A DNA stretch of 64,000 nt. It comes from an uncultured bacterium (GTDB taxonomy: Bacteria > Armatimonadota > Hebobacteria > CAIYQO01). The position numbers and the translations under genes were made by a program. The first letter of the stretch is position 1, and the number at the start of each line of letters is the position of its first letter. This document shows, piece after piece, positions 8,291-16,593 of the stretch. The stretch spans positions 23,617 to 87,616 of the forward strand of contig CAIYQO010000029.1 in assembly GCA_903928345.1 (NCBI GenBank), written 5' to 3'. The notes beneath the pieces are model-generated. The model was not told where the DNA came from and made no database searches. It worked only from the letters and a program-made list of their open reading frames with translations.

Positions 8291-9127
8291 ATGGCTGACG
8301 AAACCACTACCCTGACCGCCGAAGCGTTCGTCAAGCAGGAGCTGGACGAGACACGCAAACAACTGCGCAACACGCAGATCATCGGCTCCATCATCGTGCT
8401 CGCACTGGGCATTTACGTGGGCGTCATCACGGCGACCTTCGTCAACTACCTGCAGCCGGAATCCGCGGTGAAGATGGCCTCCGGCTTCATCACCGGACAG
8501 ATCGACGACAACAAGGACGCGGTGCTCGCGCAGCTCAAGTCCACCGTCGACTCCACCGTGGAGAGCGTCCCCGAATTGGCGAAGACGCAAATCCCGGCGT
8601 ATCGCACCAAGGTCGAGACGGCGTTCAAAGAGCAGCTCACCAAGACGCTGGATGACAACAGCAGCAAGCTCGACGCGAGCCTGGCGAAGTATCTGGAAGA
8701 CAACAAGGACAAGCTCCATGCGCTGATGGACACCGCGAAGGATCCGCAGGCGCTGAAGTCCGTCGGGCCGACCCTGCAGACGGAAATCCAGGGCATCCTG
8801 GACATGGCTCCGGAAGACGGCGGCAAGAGCATCAACGAGCAGATCCTCGAATCGCAGAAGATGTTCACCGAAGTCCGCGACCAGATCCGCAAGCTGGCAC
8901 AGAACCAGAACCTGACGGACGTCGAGAAGAAGGAACGCCGGGCCATGGCGATCATCGCCGACACGGTGGCCGAAGCCGGCATCCCGCAGGTGAAGCTGCC
9001 GCAGCTCGGTGCTGATGACGCGCCTGATGCCGCCGCTACTACCGACACGACGGCGCCCGCCAAGCCCGCGGCTCCCAAAACCGCGGCGCCCAAGCCGGCC
9101 GCCCCCGCCAAACCCGCGACCCACTAA
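8291..9127 (+). CDS. Single-pass membrane protein with long helical extracytoplasmic region (second of pair)
   Basis: This 278-aa protein of unknown function starts 2 bases after the previous stop. Residues 1-30 are charged, residues about 31-51 form one TM helix (IIGSIIVLALGIYVGVI), and residues about 55-235 are predicted mostly helical and charged. The C-terminal 40 residues are a low-complexity Ala/Pro/Lys tail of the KPAAPKTAAPK type, like cell-wall-spanning linkers. It is a two-gene operon with the preceding protein and ends at a strong terminator. No enzymatic motif is visible. Confidence 0.7.
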   Translation: MADETTTLTAEAFVKQELDETRKQLRNTQIIGSIIVLALGIYVGVITATFVNYLQPESAVKMASGFITGQIDDNKDAVLAQLKSTVDSTVESVPELAKTQIPAYRTKVETAFKEQLTKTLDDNSSKLDASLAKYLEDNKDKLHALMDTAKDPQALKSVGPTLQTEIQGILDMAPEDGGKSINEQILESQKMFTEVRDQIRKLAQNQNLTDVEKKERRAMAIIADTVAEAGIPQVKLPQLGADDAPDAAATTDTTAPAKPAAPKTAAPKPAAPAKPATH

Positions 9128-9150
9128 GCGCGGACGCGGCTAAGCACAGC

Positions 9151-9178
9151 GAAAACCCGGCCCTCGGGCCGGGTTTTC
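9151..9178 (+). terminator. Rho-independent terminator
   Basis: AAAACCCGGCCC-TCG-GGCCGGGTTTT: a near-perfect stem with an A-tract on one side and a T-tract on the other, so it can work in both directions. It closes the TM-protein pair. Confidence 0.85.
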
Positions 9179-9309
9179 GTGCGTCTGGGCCCTTTCAATT
9201 TTGGATTTCCGATTTTGGATTTTGATTGGGGGACGACCGGGCGAGAGGCCGTAAGGCGCGGTCGGCGCTGATTCCGTGAAATCAATCACTAAATGGTGGG
9301 GGGTAGCCC

Positions 9310-9338
9310 TTGTGGCTTGTTTGGAAATCCGGTATAAT
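9310..9338 (+). promoter_or_regulatory. Sigma70-type promoter for the methyltransferase gene
   Basis: TTGTGG at 9310-9315, a 17-base spacer, then a perfect TATAAT at 9333-9338. The expected transcription start near 9345 leaves a 50-base leader to the chosen ATG. Confidence 0.7.
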
Positions 9339-9394
9339 ACCTCGGTTTTGTGTGTGTGCGGCCGGGCGCTGTGCCGCCGAGTAGCACCGCACGG

Positions 9395-10198
9395 ATGGTG
9401 AACCTTTTCACAAGTGGGGATGCCGTGGACGAGCGCGTGCGGCCGTTGGCGGAGACGGAAGCGGCCTGGGTGCCGCAATATTTCGGCGACGACTATCTGC
9501 GGCTGTACCAGTTCCCCGCGGAGCGCACCGACCCGGAGGTCGCCTTTCTGCGCGACGTGCTCGGGCAGGTGGCGCCCGGCGGGCGGGTGCTCGATCTGGC
9601 GTGCGGGCAGGGACGCCACGCGGTGCCGCTGGCACAGGCGGGGTTCCGGGTGACGGGCCTCGATTACCAGGCCAACCTGCTGCGGGCCGCGGCGGCGCAG
9701 GCGCGCGCGTTGGACGTGCCGCTGGGGCTGGTGCGCGGGGACATGCGCCGGTTGCCCTTCGACGGGGCGTTCGACGCGGTGATCTGCATCTTCACCGCCT
9801 TCGGGTACTTCGCCGATGCGGAGAACGCGCGCATCCTGCACGAGGTGGCGCGCGCATTGCGCCCGGGCGGGTGGTTCGTGCTCGACGTCGCGAATCGCGA
9901 CGCGCTGATCCGCCACGCGCAGGAGCGCACCTGGAAGGAGCTGGCCGACGGGACGCGCGTCACCAGCGCCTGGACGTGGGACGTGGCCGCGGGCCGCTAC
10001 ACCCACCGCCAATGGATGCGCGGCACGGATGGCCGCGAGACGGCGCTCACGCATAGCGTGCGCGTCTACACGAGCACCGAATTGACCGCGCTGCTGGAAG
10101 CAGCCGGCTTTCGGGTGGAGCGCCGCCACGGCGGCTTTCGCGGCGAAGCACTGACGCTGGACGCGCCGCGGTTGATCACGCTTGCACAACGCGCGTAA
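9395..10198 (+). CDS. Class I SAM-dependent methyltransferase
   Basis: This 267-aa cytosolic enzyme has a Rossmann-type methyltransferase fold. Motif I is VLDLACGQGRHA (about residues 65-76), followed by an acidic end of strand beta-2 in VTGLDYQ, a central GDMRRLPF, and a FTAFGYF / LRPGGWFVLDV pair typical of the Methyltransf_25/11 group. The substrate cannot be read from sequence; small molecules, quinones and lipids are common in this group. The start is uncertain: I use the ATG at 9395, but the GTG at 9425 is preceded by GGGGA and would still keep the whole fold. It is alone behind its own promoter and 48 bases ahead of the aldolase gene, so it may be co-transcribed with glycolytic genes. 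Confidence 0.85.
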   Translation: MVNLFTSGDAVDERVRPLAETEAAWVPQYFGDDYLRLYQFPAERTDPEVAFLRDVLGQVAPGGRVLDLACGQGRHAVPLAQAGFRVTGLDYQANLLRAAAAQARALDVPLGLVRGDMRRLPFDGAFDAVICIFTAFGYFADAENARILHEVARALRPGGWFVLDVANRDALIRHAQERTWKELADGTRVTSAWTWDVAAGRYTHRQWMRGTDGRETALTHSVRVYTSTELTALLEAAGFRVERRHGGFRGEALTLDAPRLITLAQRA

Positions 10199-10246
10199 AT
10201 CCGGGACCGCCTTGCGGACCCGTTGCCTAGCACAAAGGAGTACACC

Positions 10247-11284
10247 GTGCCTCTCGTATCCAGTAAAGACGTCCTGTTGAAAGCCCGCGCGGAAGGCTAC
10301 GCCGTCGGCGCCTTCAACCTGAACAACATGGAAATGGCGCAGGCCATCGTCCAGGCCGCCGAAGAAGAGCAGTCGCCGGTCATCATCCAGGCCAGCCAGG
10401 GTGCCATCAAGTACGCCGGGCTGGAGATGATCTGCGCCATGGCGCGCGTGCTGGCCGATGCGTCCAGCGTGCCCGTCGTGCTGCACCTCGACCACGGCAC
10501 CGATTACAAGCAGAACGTGAAGTGCCTGCGCGCCGGCTTCACCTCGCTTATGTTCGACGGCCACGAGCTGCCGTTGGAGCAGAACATTGCCATGACCGCC
10601 AAAATCGTGGACATCGCCCACTCGGTGGGCCTGCCCGTCGAAGCGGAAATCGGCTCCGTGCTCACCATCGAAGGCTTGCTCTCCGACGCCGAGATGGCCG
10701 AAATCCGCGCGCTGGAAGTGCCCAAGCAGTTCGAAATCCTGCGCAAGAAGATCGGCCCCAGGGTAGAGGCGCACATCGCGAGGCCGGAAGAAGCCAAGCG
10801 TTTCGTCGACGAGACGGGCGTGGACTTCCTGGCCGCCGCCGTCGGCTCCGTGCACGGCCTGTGGCTGGACATCTGGCCCCTGCGCGTCGATCGCCTCAAA
10901 GAGATCTACGACGCCGTGCAGATCCCCATCGTCAGCCATGGCTCCTCCGGCGTGCTCATCTCCAAGGCACACGCCGAGGCCAAGGGCGTGGAGCTGCTGC
11001 CCGGTGAAGGCTCGCTGAAGGACGCCATCAAGGTCGGCTACACGAAGATCAACGTGGCCACCGCGCTGAGCATGGAGTTCAACCGCGCCATGCTGGAAGC
11101 CGCCGCCAAGCGCCCGGGCGAGAAGGATCCGCGCAAGCTGCTCGATCCCGCCCGCAAGGCCGTCGTCGCCAAGACGAAGGAATACATCAGACTCTTCGAA
11201 AGCAACGGCAAGGGCGGCGGGGCCACCTGCGCCGCGAAGGGCGAGGTGGCTGGCAGCCAGGAAATCAAACGCGGCGAAGAGTAA
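10247..11284 (+). CDS. fba: Class II fructose-bisphosphate aldolase family protein (GTG start)
   Basis: The 345-aa product starts at a GTG with AAAGGAG 7 bases upstream. Class II (zinc) aldolase motifs are in order: VVLHLDHGTD (substrate and Zn-ligand region), VEAEIGSV, a DFLAAAVGSVHG strand, VSHGSSGV (Zn-ligand His) and a phosphate-binding INVATALSMEFNRAM. It would cleave fructose-1,6-bisphosphate to DHAP and glyceraldehyde-3-phosphate in the cytosol; tagatose-bisphosphate or a related ketose bisphosphate is a fair alternative. It is about 40 residues longer than the usual 285-310, mainly from an insertion around residues 145-180 between the E-x-G strand and the DETGVDF helix. It lies directly upstream of pfkA, the enzyme that makes its substrate. 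Confidence 0.85.
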   Translation: MPLVSSKDVLLKARAEGYAVGAFNLNNMEMAQAIVQAAEEEQSPVIIQASQGAIKYAGLEMICAMARVLADASSVPVVLHLDHGTDYKQNVKCLRAGFTSLMFDGHELPLEQNIAMTAKIVDIAHSVGLPVEAEIGSVLTIEGLLSDAEMAEIRALEVPKQFEILRKKIGPRVEAHIARPEEAKRFVDETGVDFLAAAVGSVHGLWLDIWPLRVDRLKEIYDAVQIPIVSHGSSGVLISKAHAEAKGVELLPGEGSLKDAIKVGYTKINVATALSMEFNRAMLEAAAKRPGEKDPRKLLDPARKAVVAKTKEYIRLFESNGKGGGATCAAKGEVAGSQEIKRGEE

Positions 11285-11291
11285 CCGCTGA

Positions 11292-11315
11292 GGGGTGGGG
11301 TGCAAGCCCCACCCC
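11292..11315 (+). terminator. Hairpin between aldolase and pfkA
   Basis: A perfect 9-bp stem, GGGGTGGGG-TGCAAG-CCCCACCCC, followed by CCTTTCC. With only a three-base T run it is more likely a partial terminator or mRNA stabiliser that sets the ratio of the two glycolytic genes. Confidence 0.5.
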
Positions 11316-11366
11316 CCTTTCCGTACCCGACGCCGCGCGGCGCCGGAACCCAGTAGGACATACACG

Positions 11367-12329
11367 ATGAAGCGCATTGCCGTTCTCACCAGCGGGGGGG
11401 ACTCCCCGGGCATGAATGCCGCCATCCGCGCCGTTGTGCGCACCGGCATCAACCAGGGCGTCGAGGTTATCGGCGTCCGCCAGGGCTATCAAGGCCTGGT
11501 GGACGGGCTGTTCACCTTCATGGACGCCGGCTCGGTGTCCGGCATCATCAACCGCGGCGGCACCATCCTGCACAGCGCGCGCAGCATGGACTATAAGACG
11601 CCGGAGGGCTTCCAGAAGGCCGTGGATAACCTGCACGCGGCCGGCATCGACGGGCTGGTGGTCATCGGCGGCAACGGGTCGCAGCGTGGGAACTACGAGC
11701 TGCACACGAAGGCCGACTTCCCCGTTATCGGGGTGGCCAGCACCATCGACAACGACCTCTACGGCTCCGACTATACCATCGGCTTCGACACCGCGGTGAA
11801 CACCGCGCTGGAGAGCGTCGACCGCCTGCGCGACACCGCTACCTCCCACGACCGCATCTTCATCATCGAGGTGATGGGGCGCTCGCGCGGGTTTGTGGCG
11901 CTGCACGTGGGCATTGCCGGCGGCGCCGAGGTGGTGCTGCTCCCCGAGATGACCTGGAAGCTGGACGAGGTGGTGAACACGCTGGAAGCGGGCTACAAGC
12001 GCGGGAAGAAGAGTTACGTCATCGTGGTGGCGGAAGGCGCCGCCCACGGGGAGACGCTGGCCAAACAAGTCGAGGCGGCCACCGGGTTCGAGACCCGCGC
12101 CACCGTACTCGGCCACGTGCAGCGCGGCGGAACCCCCACGGCCGCCGACCGCGTGCTGGCCAGCCAACTCGGCGGTTTTGCCGTACGCCACCTGCTCAAC
12201 GGCAAACGCGGGGTGCTGGTCGGCGAGCAGAACCACGCCATCACCACCACGCCCCTGGAAGAAGTTTGGTCGAAGGATAAGCCCCTCGATCCCGAGCAGC
12301 TCGAACTCGTGACCGTCTTGGGGGCATAA
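11367..12329 (+). CDS. pfkA: 6-phosphofructokinase
   Basis: The 320-aa length is normal for bacterial PfkA. The reading frame opens with MKRIAVLTSGGDSPGMNAAI, the nucleotide-binding loop. TIDND carries the catalytic base, and MGRSRGFVALHVG and GHVQRGGTPTAADR are the fructose-6-phosphate and effector/subunit-interface motifs. It phosphorylates fructose-6-phosphate in the cytosol and pairs with the aldolase immediately upstream. One deviation: the motif usually read GGDGS is GGNGS here, so the conserved Asp at the Mg/phosphoryl site is Asn. The residue before TIDND is Ser, not the Lys typical of PPi-dependent enzymes, which favours ATP. The ribosome-binding site is weak (TAGGACA). Confidence 0.92.
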   Translation: MKRIAVLTSGGDSPGMNAAIRAVVRTGINQGVEVIGVRQGYQGLVDGLFTFMDAGSVSGIINRGGTILHSARSMDYKTPEGFQKAVDNLHAAGIDGLVVIGGNGSQRGNYELHTKADFPVIGVASTIDNDLYGSDYTIGFDTAVNTALESVDRLRDTATSHDRIFIIEVMGRSRGFVALHVGIAGGAEVVLLPEMTWKLDEVVNTLEAGYKRGKKSYVIVVAEGAAHGETLAKQVEAATGFETRATVLGHVQRGGTPTAADRVLASQLGGFAVRHLLNGKRGVLVGEQNHAITTTPLEEVWSKDKPLDPEQLELVTVLGA

Positions 12330-12505
12330 CCCCGCGAGAGGCGCAACGCGCGTTTCACAGGGATAACCGCCGGCACCGCAACAGCCGACGGCGGAGTTTA
12401 CCGGGCGCATCGTGCGCCCCCGTTGCACCCGGGGAGGCATCCGGCCCCCCACGCTGATGGCGTCGCACAACGCCGCAGACCGACACCTTAGGAGGTATCA
12501 CAACC

Positions 12506-15181
12506 ATGTTGCCGCACCGGAAGAAAGCCCAATCTCGGACAAGCCGGACGTTGAAGACCGCACTGCTGGCCGTTCTGGCCCTGGCGCTCGCCGTCTTCAT
12601 CTTCGTCGGCCCGCGCCTGTTTGCCCAGGCACCCCCCGCCACTACGAATACGACCGTCACGACCGACACCGCGACTCCGGCCCCGCCGGCCGCGATTACG
12701 CCCAGTGACCCGGTCATCGCCCCCACGACCACCGCGACGGCGCCCGCCCATGAAGGCGGCGAAGCCATCAAGCTGCCGTGGGGCGACGAAGCCCGGCTTC
12801 CCCTCTTCATCGTGCTGGCCGCCGCGGCGCTCGCGTTGCTGATGGGCATCTTCTGGTTGAAGAAGACCCTCGCCGTCGATCCGGGCAGCGAGCGCATGCA
12901 GGGTGTGGCCGCCGCCGTACAGGAAGGCGCCATGGCCTACCTGTCGCGCCAGGTCAAGACGATGATACCATTGGTGATTGTGATCGCCCTTGGTCTCTTC
13001 CTGCTGTACTTGAACCAGTACAAGACCATTGACCCGGCGAACGCGATGACACTGGCCATCGGCGTCGCCGTCGCCTTCATCATGGGCGTCGCCGCTTCGT
13101 ACGCCGCCGGCTATGTCGGCATGGGCGTCGCGGTGCGCGGCAACGTCCGCGTGGCTAACGCGGCCTTGAGCAGCTTCAAAGTCGCGCTCGAAACCGCCTT
13201 CCAGGCGGGCGCGGTGTCCGGTATGTTCACCGTCGGCCTCGGCCTCCTCGGCGCGACGATCACCTTCTTCATCTTCCAGGCGAACGCCATGTTCGTGCTG
13301 GTGGGCTTCGGCTTCGGTGGCTCCCTGGCGGCGCTCTTTATGCGCGTCGGCGGTGGCATCTTCACCAAGGCCGCGGACGTGGGCGCCGACCTGGTGGGTA
13401 AGGTCGAGGCCGGTATCCCCGAAGACGACCCGCGCAACGCCGCCACCATCGCCGACAACGTGGGCGACAACGTGGGCGACTGCGCCGGGATGGCCGCGGA
13501 CGTGTTCGAGTCCTATGAAGTGACCCTCGTGGCCGCTATCATCCTCGCCGCTGCCGTGGGCGGCGCGCTGCAGGCCGGTGGCTTCGGGTTGCTGCTGGGC
13601 GCCGGAAGCTACACCGCCGTCTTCACGCTGAAGCTCGTCATTTACGCGCTCCTCGTACGCGCCGTCGGCGTCGTCGCCTCCATCGTCGGCATCTTCGCCG
13701 TGCAAGGCAAGGACGACCCGAACATGAACCCGATGACCCCGATCAATATCGGCCAGTACGTCTCCATCACCGTGGCCGGCATCGGGTTCTTCATCGTCTC
13801 CTATGCCGTCTTCGCGACGGGCATGTTCGGCGCGCTGCCGGCCATCCCCGCCGGCGCCGACGCGAAGCTCTCCGACCTGGCGAGCAACTTCTGGTGGCTC
13901 GCCTTCGTGGCCACCGCCATCGGCATCGTGCTGACCTTCGTCATCGCGAAGCTGACCGAATACTTCACCGCCGACGACAAGAAGCCGGTGACGGAAATCG
14001 CCACCGCCGCCAAGACCGGTCCGGCCACGCTGATCCTCTCCGGGTTGGCGGAAGGGCTGGAGTCCTCCGTGTGGGGCGTGTTGGCCATCGCGGTGACGAT
14101 CTACGTCGCGTACAGCATCTTCCCGAACCCGGCCATGGCGGCCTACGCCATCGCCCTCGCCGGCCTCGGCCTGCTGGCCACCACCGGCTACGTGCTGGCG
14201 ATGGACACCTACGGCCCGATCTCCGACAACGCCAACGGCATCTTCGAGATGTCCGGCGCGTTGAAGAACGCCGACGGCTCCGAGAACAAGGCCGCCCATA
14301 ACGTGGTGGCGCGCCTCGACATGGTGGGCAACACCACCAAGGCGCTCACCAAGGGCTTCGCCATCGCCACCGCGGTCATCGCCGCCGTGGCCCTGTACCG
14401 CTCCTTCCTGGACACCGTCGGCGGCGCCCAATTGGCCAAGCACATCCTGGCCCCGAACGGCCAGGCGGAAATTCTGGTCAACAACATCCAGGTGAACCTG
14501 CCGGTCGTCTTCGTCGGCCTGCTCATCGGTGGCGCGGTACCGTTCCTCTTCTCCAGCTTCGCCATCCGCGCCGTCTCGCGCGCGGCCATGCAGCTCGTTG
14601 AAGAAGTCCGCCGCCAGTTCCGCACCATCCCGGGCATCTGGGAATACACCGGCGTCGGCGAAAAGGGCAAGCCGGACTACGCCCGCTGCGTGGCCATCTC
14701 CACCGCCGCCGCGCAGAAGGAACTCCTCGGCCCCGGCCTGCTGGCCGTCTTCTCCCCGATGCTCGTCGGCTTCTGGCTTGGCGCGTATGCGTTGGGTGGC
14801 TTCCTGGCGGGCGCCATCCTGGTCGGGCAACTCATGGCGGTGTTCATGAGCAATACCGGCGGCGCGTGGGACAATGCCAAGAAGAAGATCGAAGATGGCT
14901 TCCTCGGCGGCAAGGGCTCGGAAGCCCATAAGGCCGGCGTCATCGGCGACACCGTCGGCGACCCGTTGAAGGACACCGCCGGCCCGGCGCTGAACCCGAT
15001 GATCAAGGTGATGAACCTGGTCGCCGTGCTCATCGCCCCCGCCACCGTGCAATTGCAGGATAGCTCGTACAAGTGGGTCGCCGCCGGCCTCGCGCTGGTC
15101 ATCCTCATCATCGCGGTGATGCTGTCCAAGCGTGGTGGCGTCGAGCCCAGCGAGAGCGAATCCGCCGCAGTGAGCCAGTAA
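12506..15181 (+). CDS. hppA: Membrane-bound H+-translocating pyrophosphatase, K+-independent type
   Basis: The 891-aa product starts at the ATG 9 bases after AGGAGGT. An N-terminal hydrophobic helix (about 18-38) and a Thr/Pro/Ala-rich linker (about 45-85) precede the core of about 15-16 TM helices. Signature motifs are VGADLVGKVEAGIPEDDPRN (PPi binding), IADNVGDNVGDCAGMAADVFES (Mg-PPi coordination) and GDTVGDPLKDTAGPALNP. In GNTTKALTKGFAIATA the first Lys occupies the position that is Ala in K+-dependent enzymes, which by established subfamily rules predicts a K+-independent proton pump. It hydrolyses cytosolic pyrophosphate and pumps protons outward. The N-terminal extension is unusual for bacterial members. 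Transcription ends at a 14-bp hairpin. Confidence 0.95.
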   Translation: MLPHRKKAQSRTSRTLKTALLAVLALALAVFIFVGPRLFAQAPPATTNTTVTTDTATPAPPAAITPSDPVIAPTTTATAPAHEGGEAIKLPWGDEARLPLFIVLAAAALALLMGIFWLKKTLAVDPGSERMQGVAAAVQEGAMAYLSRQVKTMIPLVIVIALGLFLLYLNQYKTIDPANAMTLAIGVAVAFIMGVAASYAAGYVGMGVAVRGNVRVANAALSSFKVALETAFQAGAVSGMFTVGLGLLGATITFFIFQANAMFVLVGFGFGGSLAALFMRVGGGIFTKAADVGADLVGKVEAGIPEDDPRNAATIADNVGDNVGDCAGMAADVFESYEVTLVAAIILAAAVGGALQAGGFGLLLGAGSYTAVFTLKLVIYALLVRAVGVVASIVGIFAVQGKDDPNMNPMTPINIGQYVSITVAGIGFFIVSYAVFATGMFGALPAIPAGADAKLSDLASNFWWLAFVATAIGIVLTFVIAKLTEYFTADDKKPVTEIATAAKTGPATLILSGLAEGLESSVWGVLAIAVTIYVAYSIFPNPAMAAYAIALAGLGLLATTGYVLAMDTYGPISDNANGIFEMSGALKNADGSENKAAHNVVARLDMVGNTTKALTKGFAIATAVIAAVALYRSFLDTVGGAQLAKHILAPNGQAEILVNNIQVNLPVVFVGLLIGGAVPFLFSSFAIRAVSRAAMQLVEEVRRQFRTIPGIWEYTGVGEKGKPDYARCVAISTAAAQKELLGPGLLAVFSPMLVGFWLGAYALGGFLAGAILVGQLMAVFMSNTGGAWDNAKKKIEDGFLGGKGSEAHKAGVIGDTVGDPLKDTAGPALNPMIKVMNLVAVLIAPATVQLQDSSYKWVAAGLALVILIIAVMLSKRGGVEPSESESAAVSQ

Positions 15182-15206
15182 TCACGTCGGCTCACGGGTA
15201 AACAAA

Positions 15207-15239
15207 CACGGCCCCGCGCCAGGATGGCGCGGGGCCGTG
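15207..15239. terminator. Bidirectional terminator between hppA and the URO-D-family gene
   Basis: A perfect 14-bp stem, CACGGCCCCGCGCC-AGGAT-GGCGCGGGGCCGTG, between convergent genes. It has no T-tract, so termination strength is uncertain. Confidence 0.6.
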
Positions 15240-15269
15240 GGGTTTGGTGGGCTTGTCTGTCAGCGTGCC

Positions 15270-15318
15270 CTCACCCCCCCGACCCCCTCTCCCAGAGGGA
15301 TGAGGGGGAGGAGAGGGT
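15270..15318. repeat. C-rich/G-rich intergenic palindrome
   Basis: An imperfect inverted repeat built on CCCCCTCTCCC-AGAGGGATGAGGGGG. It belongs to the loose family of CCCTTCCC/GGGAAGGG palindromes also seen near 30449, 35350, 41660, 54084 and 55687. Confidence 0.45.
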
Positions 15319-15348
15319 GGTTCTGCGCGAGAGCGCAGAACGATCGAC

Positions 15349-16398
15349 CTATCCCGTCGCCCGCATCCCCTCGTCGAGAACGATCAAATAGTTTTGTACG
15401 GGCATGTAGTTCGTGAGCGAGTTGCCGGTGCCGAGAGCCCAGGAGGCGCCGTCGGCGCGGCAGGCGTCGATTTTGCGCCGGGTGTAGGCGCGCAGCGTGG
15501 CTTCGTCGGCGCGGCAGATGATATCCACGTCCAGCCCGCCCAGCGGGGTGATGCGCCGCCCGTACTGCCGCTGGAACTCCTCCACGGGCAGGATTACGTC
15601 CTCGAAGGAGTGCTTCGCGTCGATATGGCAGTCGTCGATCAGGTCGTCGTACACCTGCGCCAGATTGCCGCAGGAGTGCAGGATAAACGGCTTGCCCGCC
15701 GCGTGGGCCGTCGCCGCCATGCGCGTGTAGGTGGGGAAGACGTATGCGCGCAACAACGCCGGCGGCAGGAAGGTGGCCGTTTTGAAGCCCAGGTCGTCCC
15801 CCTGGCGCAGCGCGCCCACCGCGTCCATGCTCGCGATGCGGCGCAGCGCGGCCACGTGCAGGTCGCCGATTCGCCCGAAGACGCGCGCCACCAGCTCCGG
15901 CTCGTCGGCCAGCGCGTAGGCCATGCCCACTGTCCCGAGCATATACGACGCCCATTCGTACGGCCCGGCGCACACCCCGCCGACGATCTTCACCCCCGCC
16001 GGAAGCAGCCCCGCAACGATTTCGAAGGGGCGGAAGTCCAGCGGCGCCTCCTCCGACGGCCACGGGTAGGCGTCGAAATCCGCCATGGTGCGGAAGACCA
16101 CCTTCGCCTCGCTCTCCTCGCTGAGGCCGCCGTGGCCGCTGGGGAGCGGGTAGAAGGGCGGGATCTCCATCGGTACGCAGTCATAGCCCATCCCGAGCCA
16201 GAAATCGACGTAAATCCGCCAGTACCCGTCGTCGGCGGGGGACATGCGGTCAAAGGGCGTGCCGGTGCGCGCGGCGATGAAGCCGGGGCTGGCGATGTGC
16301 TCGTAAAAGGGCAGGTAGGCCGGCGTGCCCGTGCGGCGCAGCACGGTGAGGAACTGCGAAAAGTCGACCTCGCGCGTCAAACGGGTGGTGATCTCCAT
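15349..16398 (-). CDS. URO-D family protein (uroporphyrinogen decarboxylase / corrinoid methyltransferase superfamily), solitary
   Basis: The 349-aa product starts at an ATG preceded by GGAGG. It has the URO-D (beta/alpha)8-barrel layout: an N-terminal region with RRTGTPAYLPFYEH, a central GGVCAGPYEWAS strand, a Zn-binding-like HSCGNL motif (about residue 245) and a C-terminal GGLDVDII / LGTGNSLTNYMP. The His and Cys in HSCGN, plus the C-terminal GTGN in place of haem-enzyme features, are like the MtaA/MtbA-type methyltransferases and the large uncharacterised URO-D group of environmental bacteria rather than HemE. No corrinoid protein or haem gene is adjacent. Its role is unknown. It is convergent with hppA and divergent from the Gly/Ser-rich protein gene. 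Confidence 0.8.
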   Translation of the reverse strand: MEITTRLTREVDFSQFLTVLRRTGTPAYLPFYEHIASPGFIAARTGTPFDRMSPADDGYWRIYVDFWLGMGYDCVPMEIPPFYPLPSGHGGLSEESEAKVVFRTMADFDAYPWPSEEAPLDFRPFEIVAGLLPAGVKIVGGVCAGPYEWASYMLGTVGMAYALADEPELVARVFGRIGDLHVAALRRIASMDAVGALRQGDDLGFKTATFLPPALLRAYVFPTYTRMAATAHAAGKPFILHSCGNLAQVYDDLIDDCHIDAKHSFEDVILPVEEFQRQYGRRITPLGGLDVDIICRADEATLRAYTRRKIDACRADGASWALGTGNSLTNYMPVQNYLIVLDEGMRATG

Positions 16399-16507
16399 GG
16401 GGTGCCTCCGTACGACTTACCTTCGGCGCACAGGGGCGGATTCCTCGCGGCGGGGGGGACGTGTCCGCCGCCATTTCGTCGTTGCCGGGCATTTTTGCCG
16501 CAACCTA

Positions 16508-16536
16508 TTGACCGCTGCGGGTAGAGATGATAAAAG
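16508..16536 (+). promoter_or_regulatory. Probable promoter of the Gly/Ser-rich membrane protein gene
   Basis: TTGACC, a 17-base spacer, then TAAAAG at 16531-16536, in the divergent region between the URO-D-family gene and the next gene. Confidence 0.5.
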
Positions 16537-16593
16537 TAATGAGCAACCATCGTATCGATGGCCACCATACCGGTAGCGAGAAAGGGGATATGG

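Noticed and set aside
12488-15052. 854-aa open frame on the minus strand
   Set aside because: Shadow of hppA; the product is a His/Gly/Asp/Arg-rich string with no fold.
15349-16398. Naming the URO-D-family gene hemE
   Set aside because: The HSCGN and GTGN features fit the methyltransferase-like branch, and no other haem gene is near.
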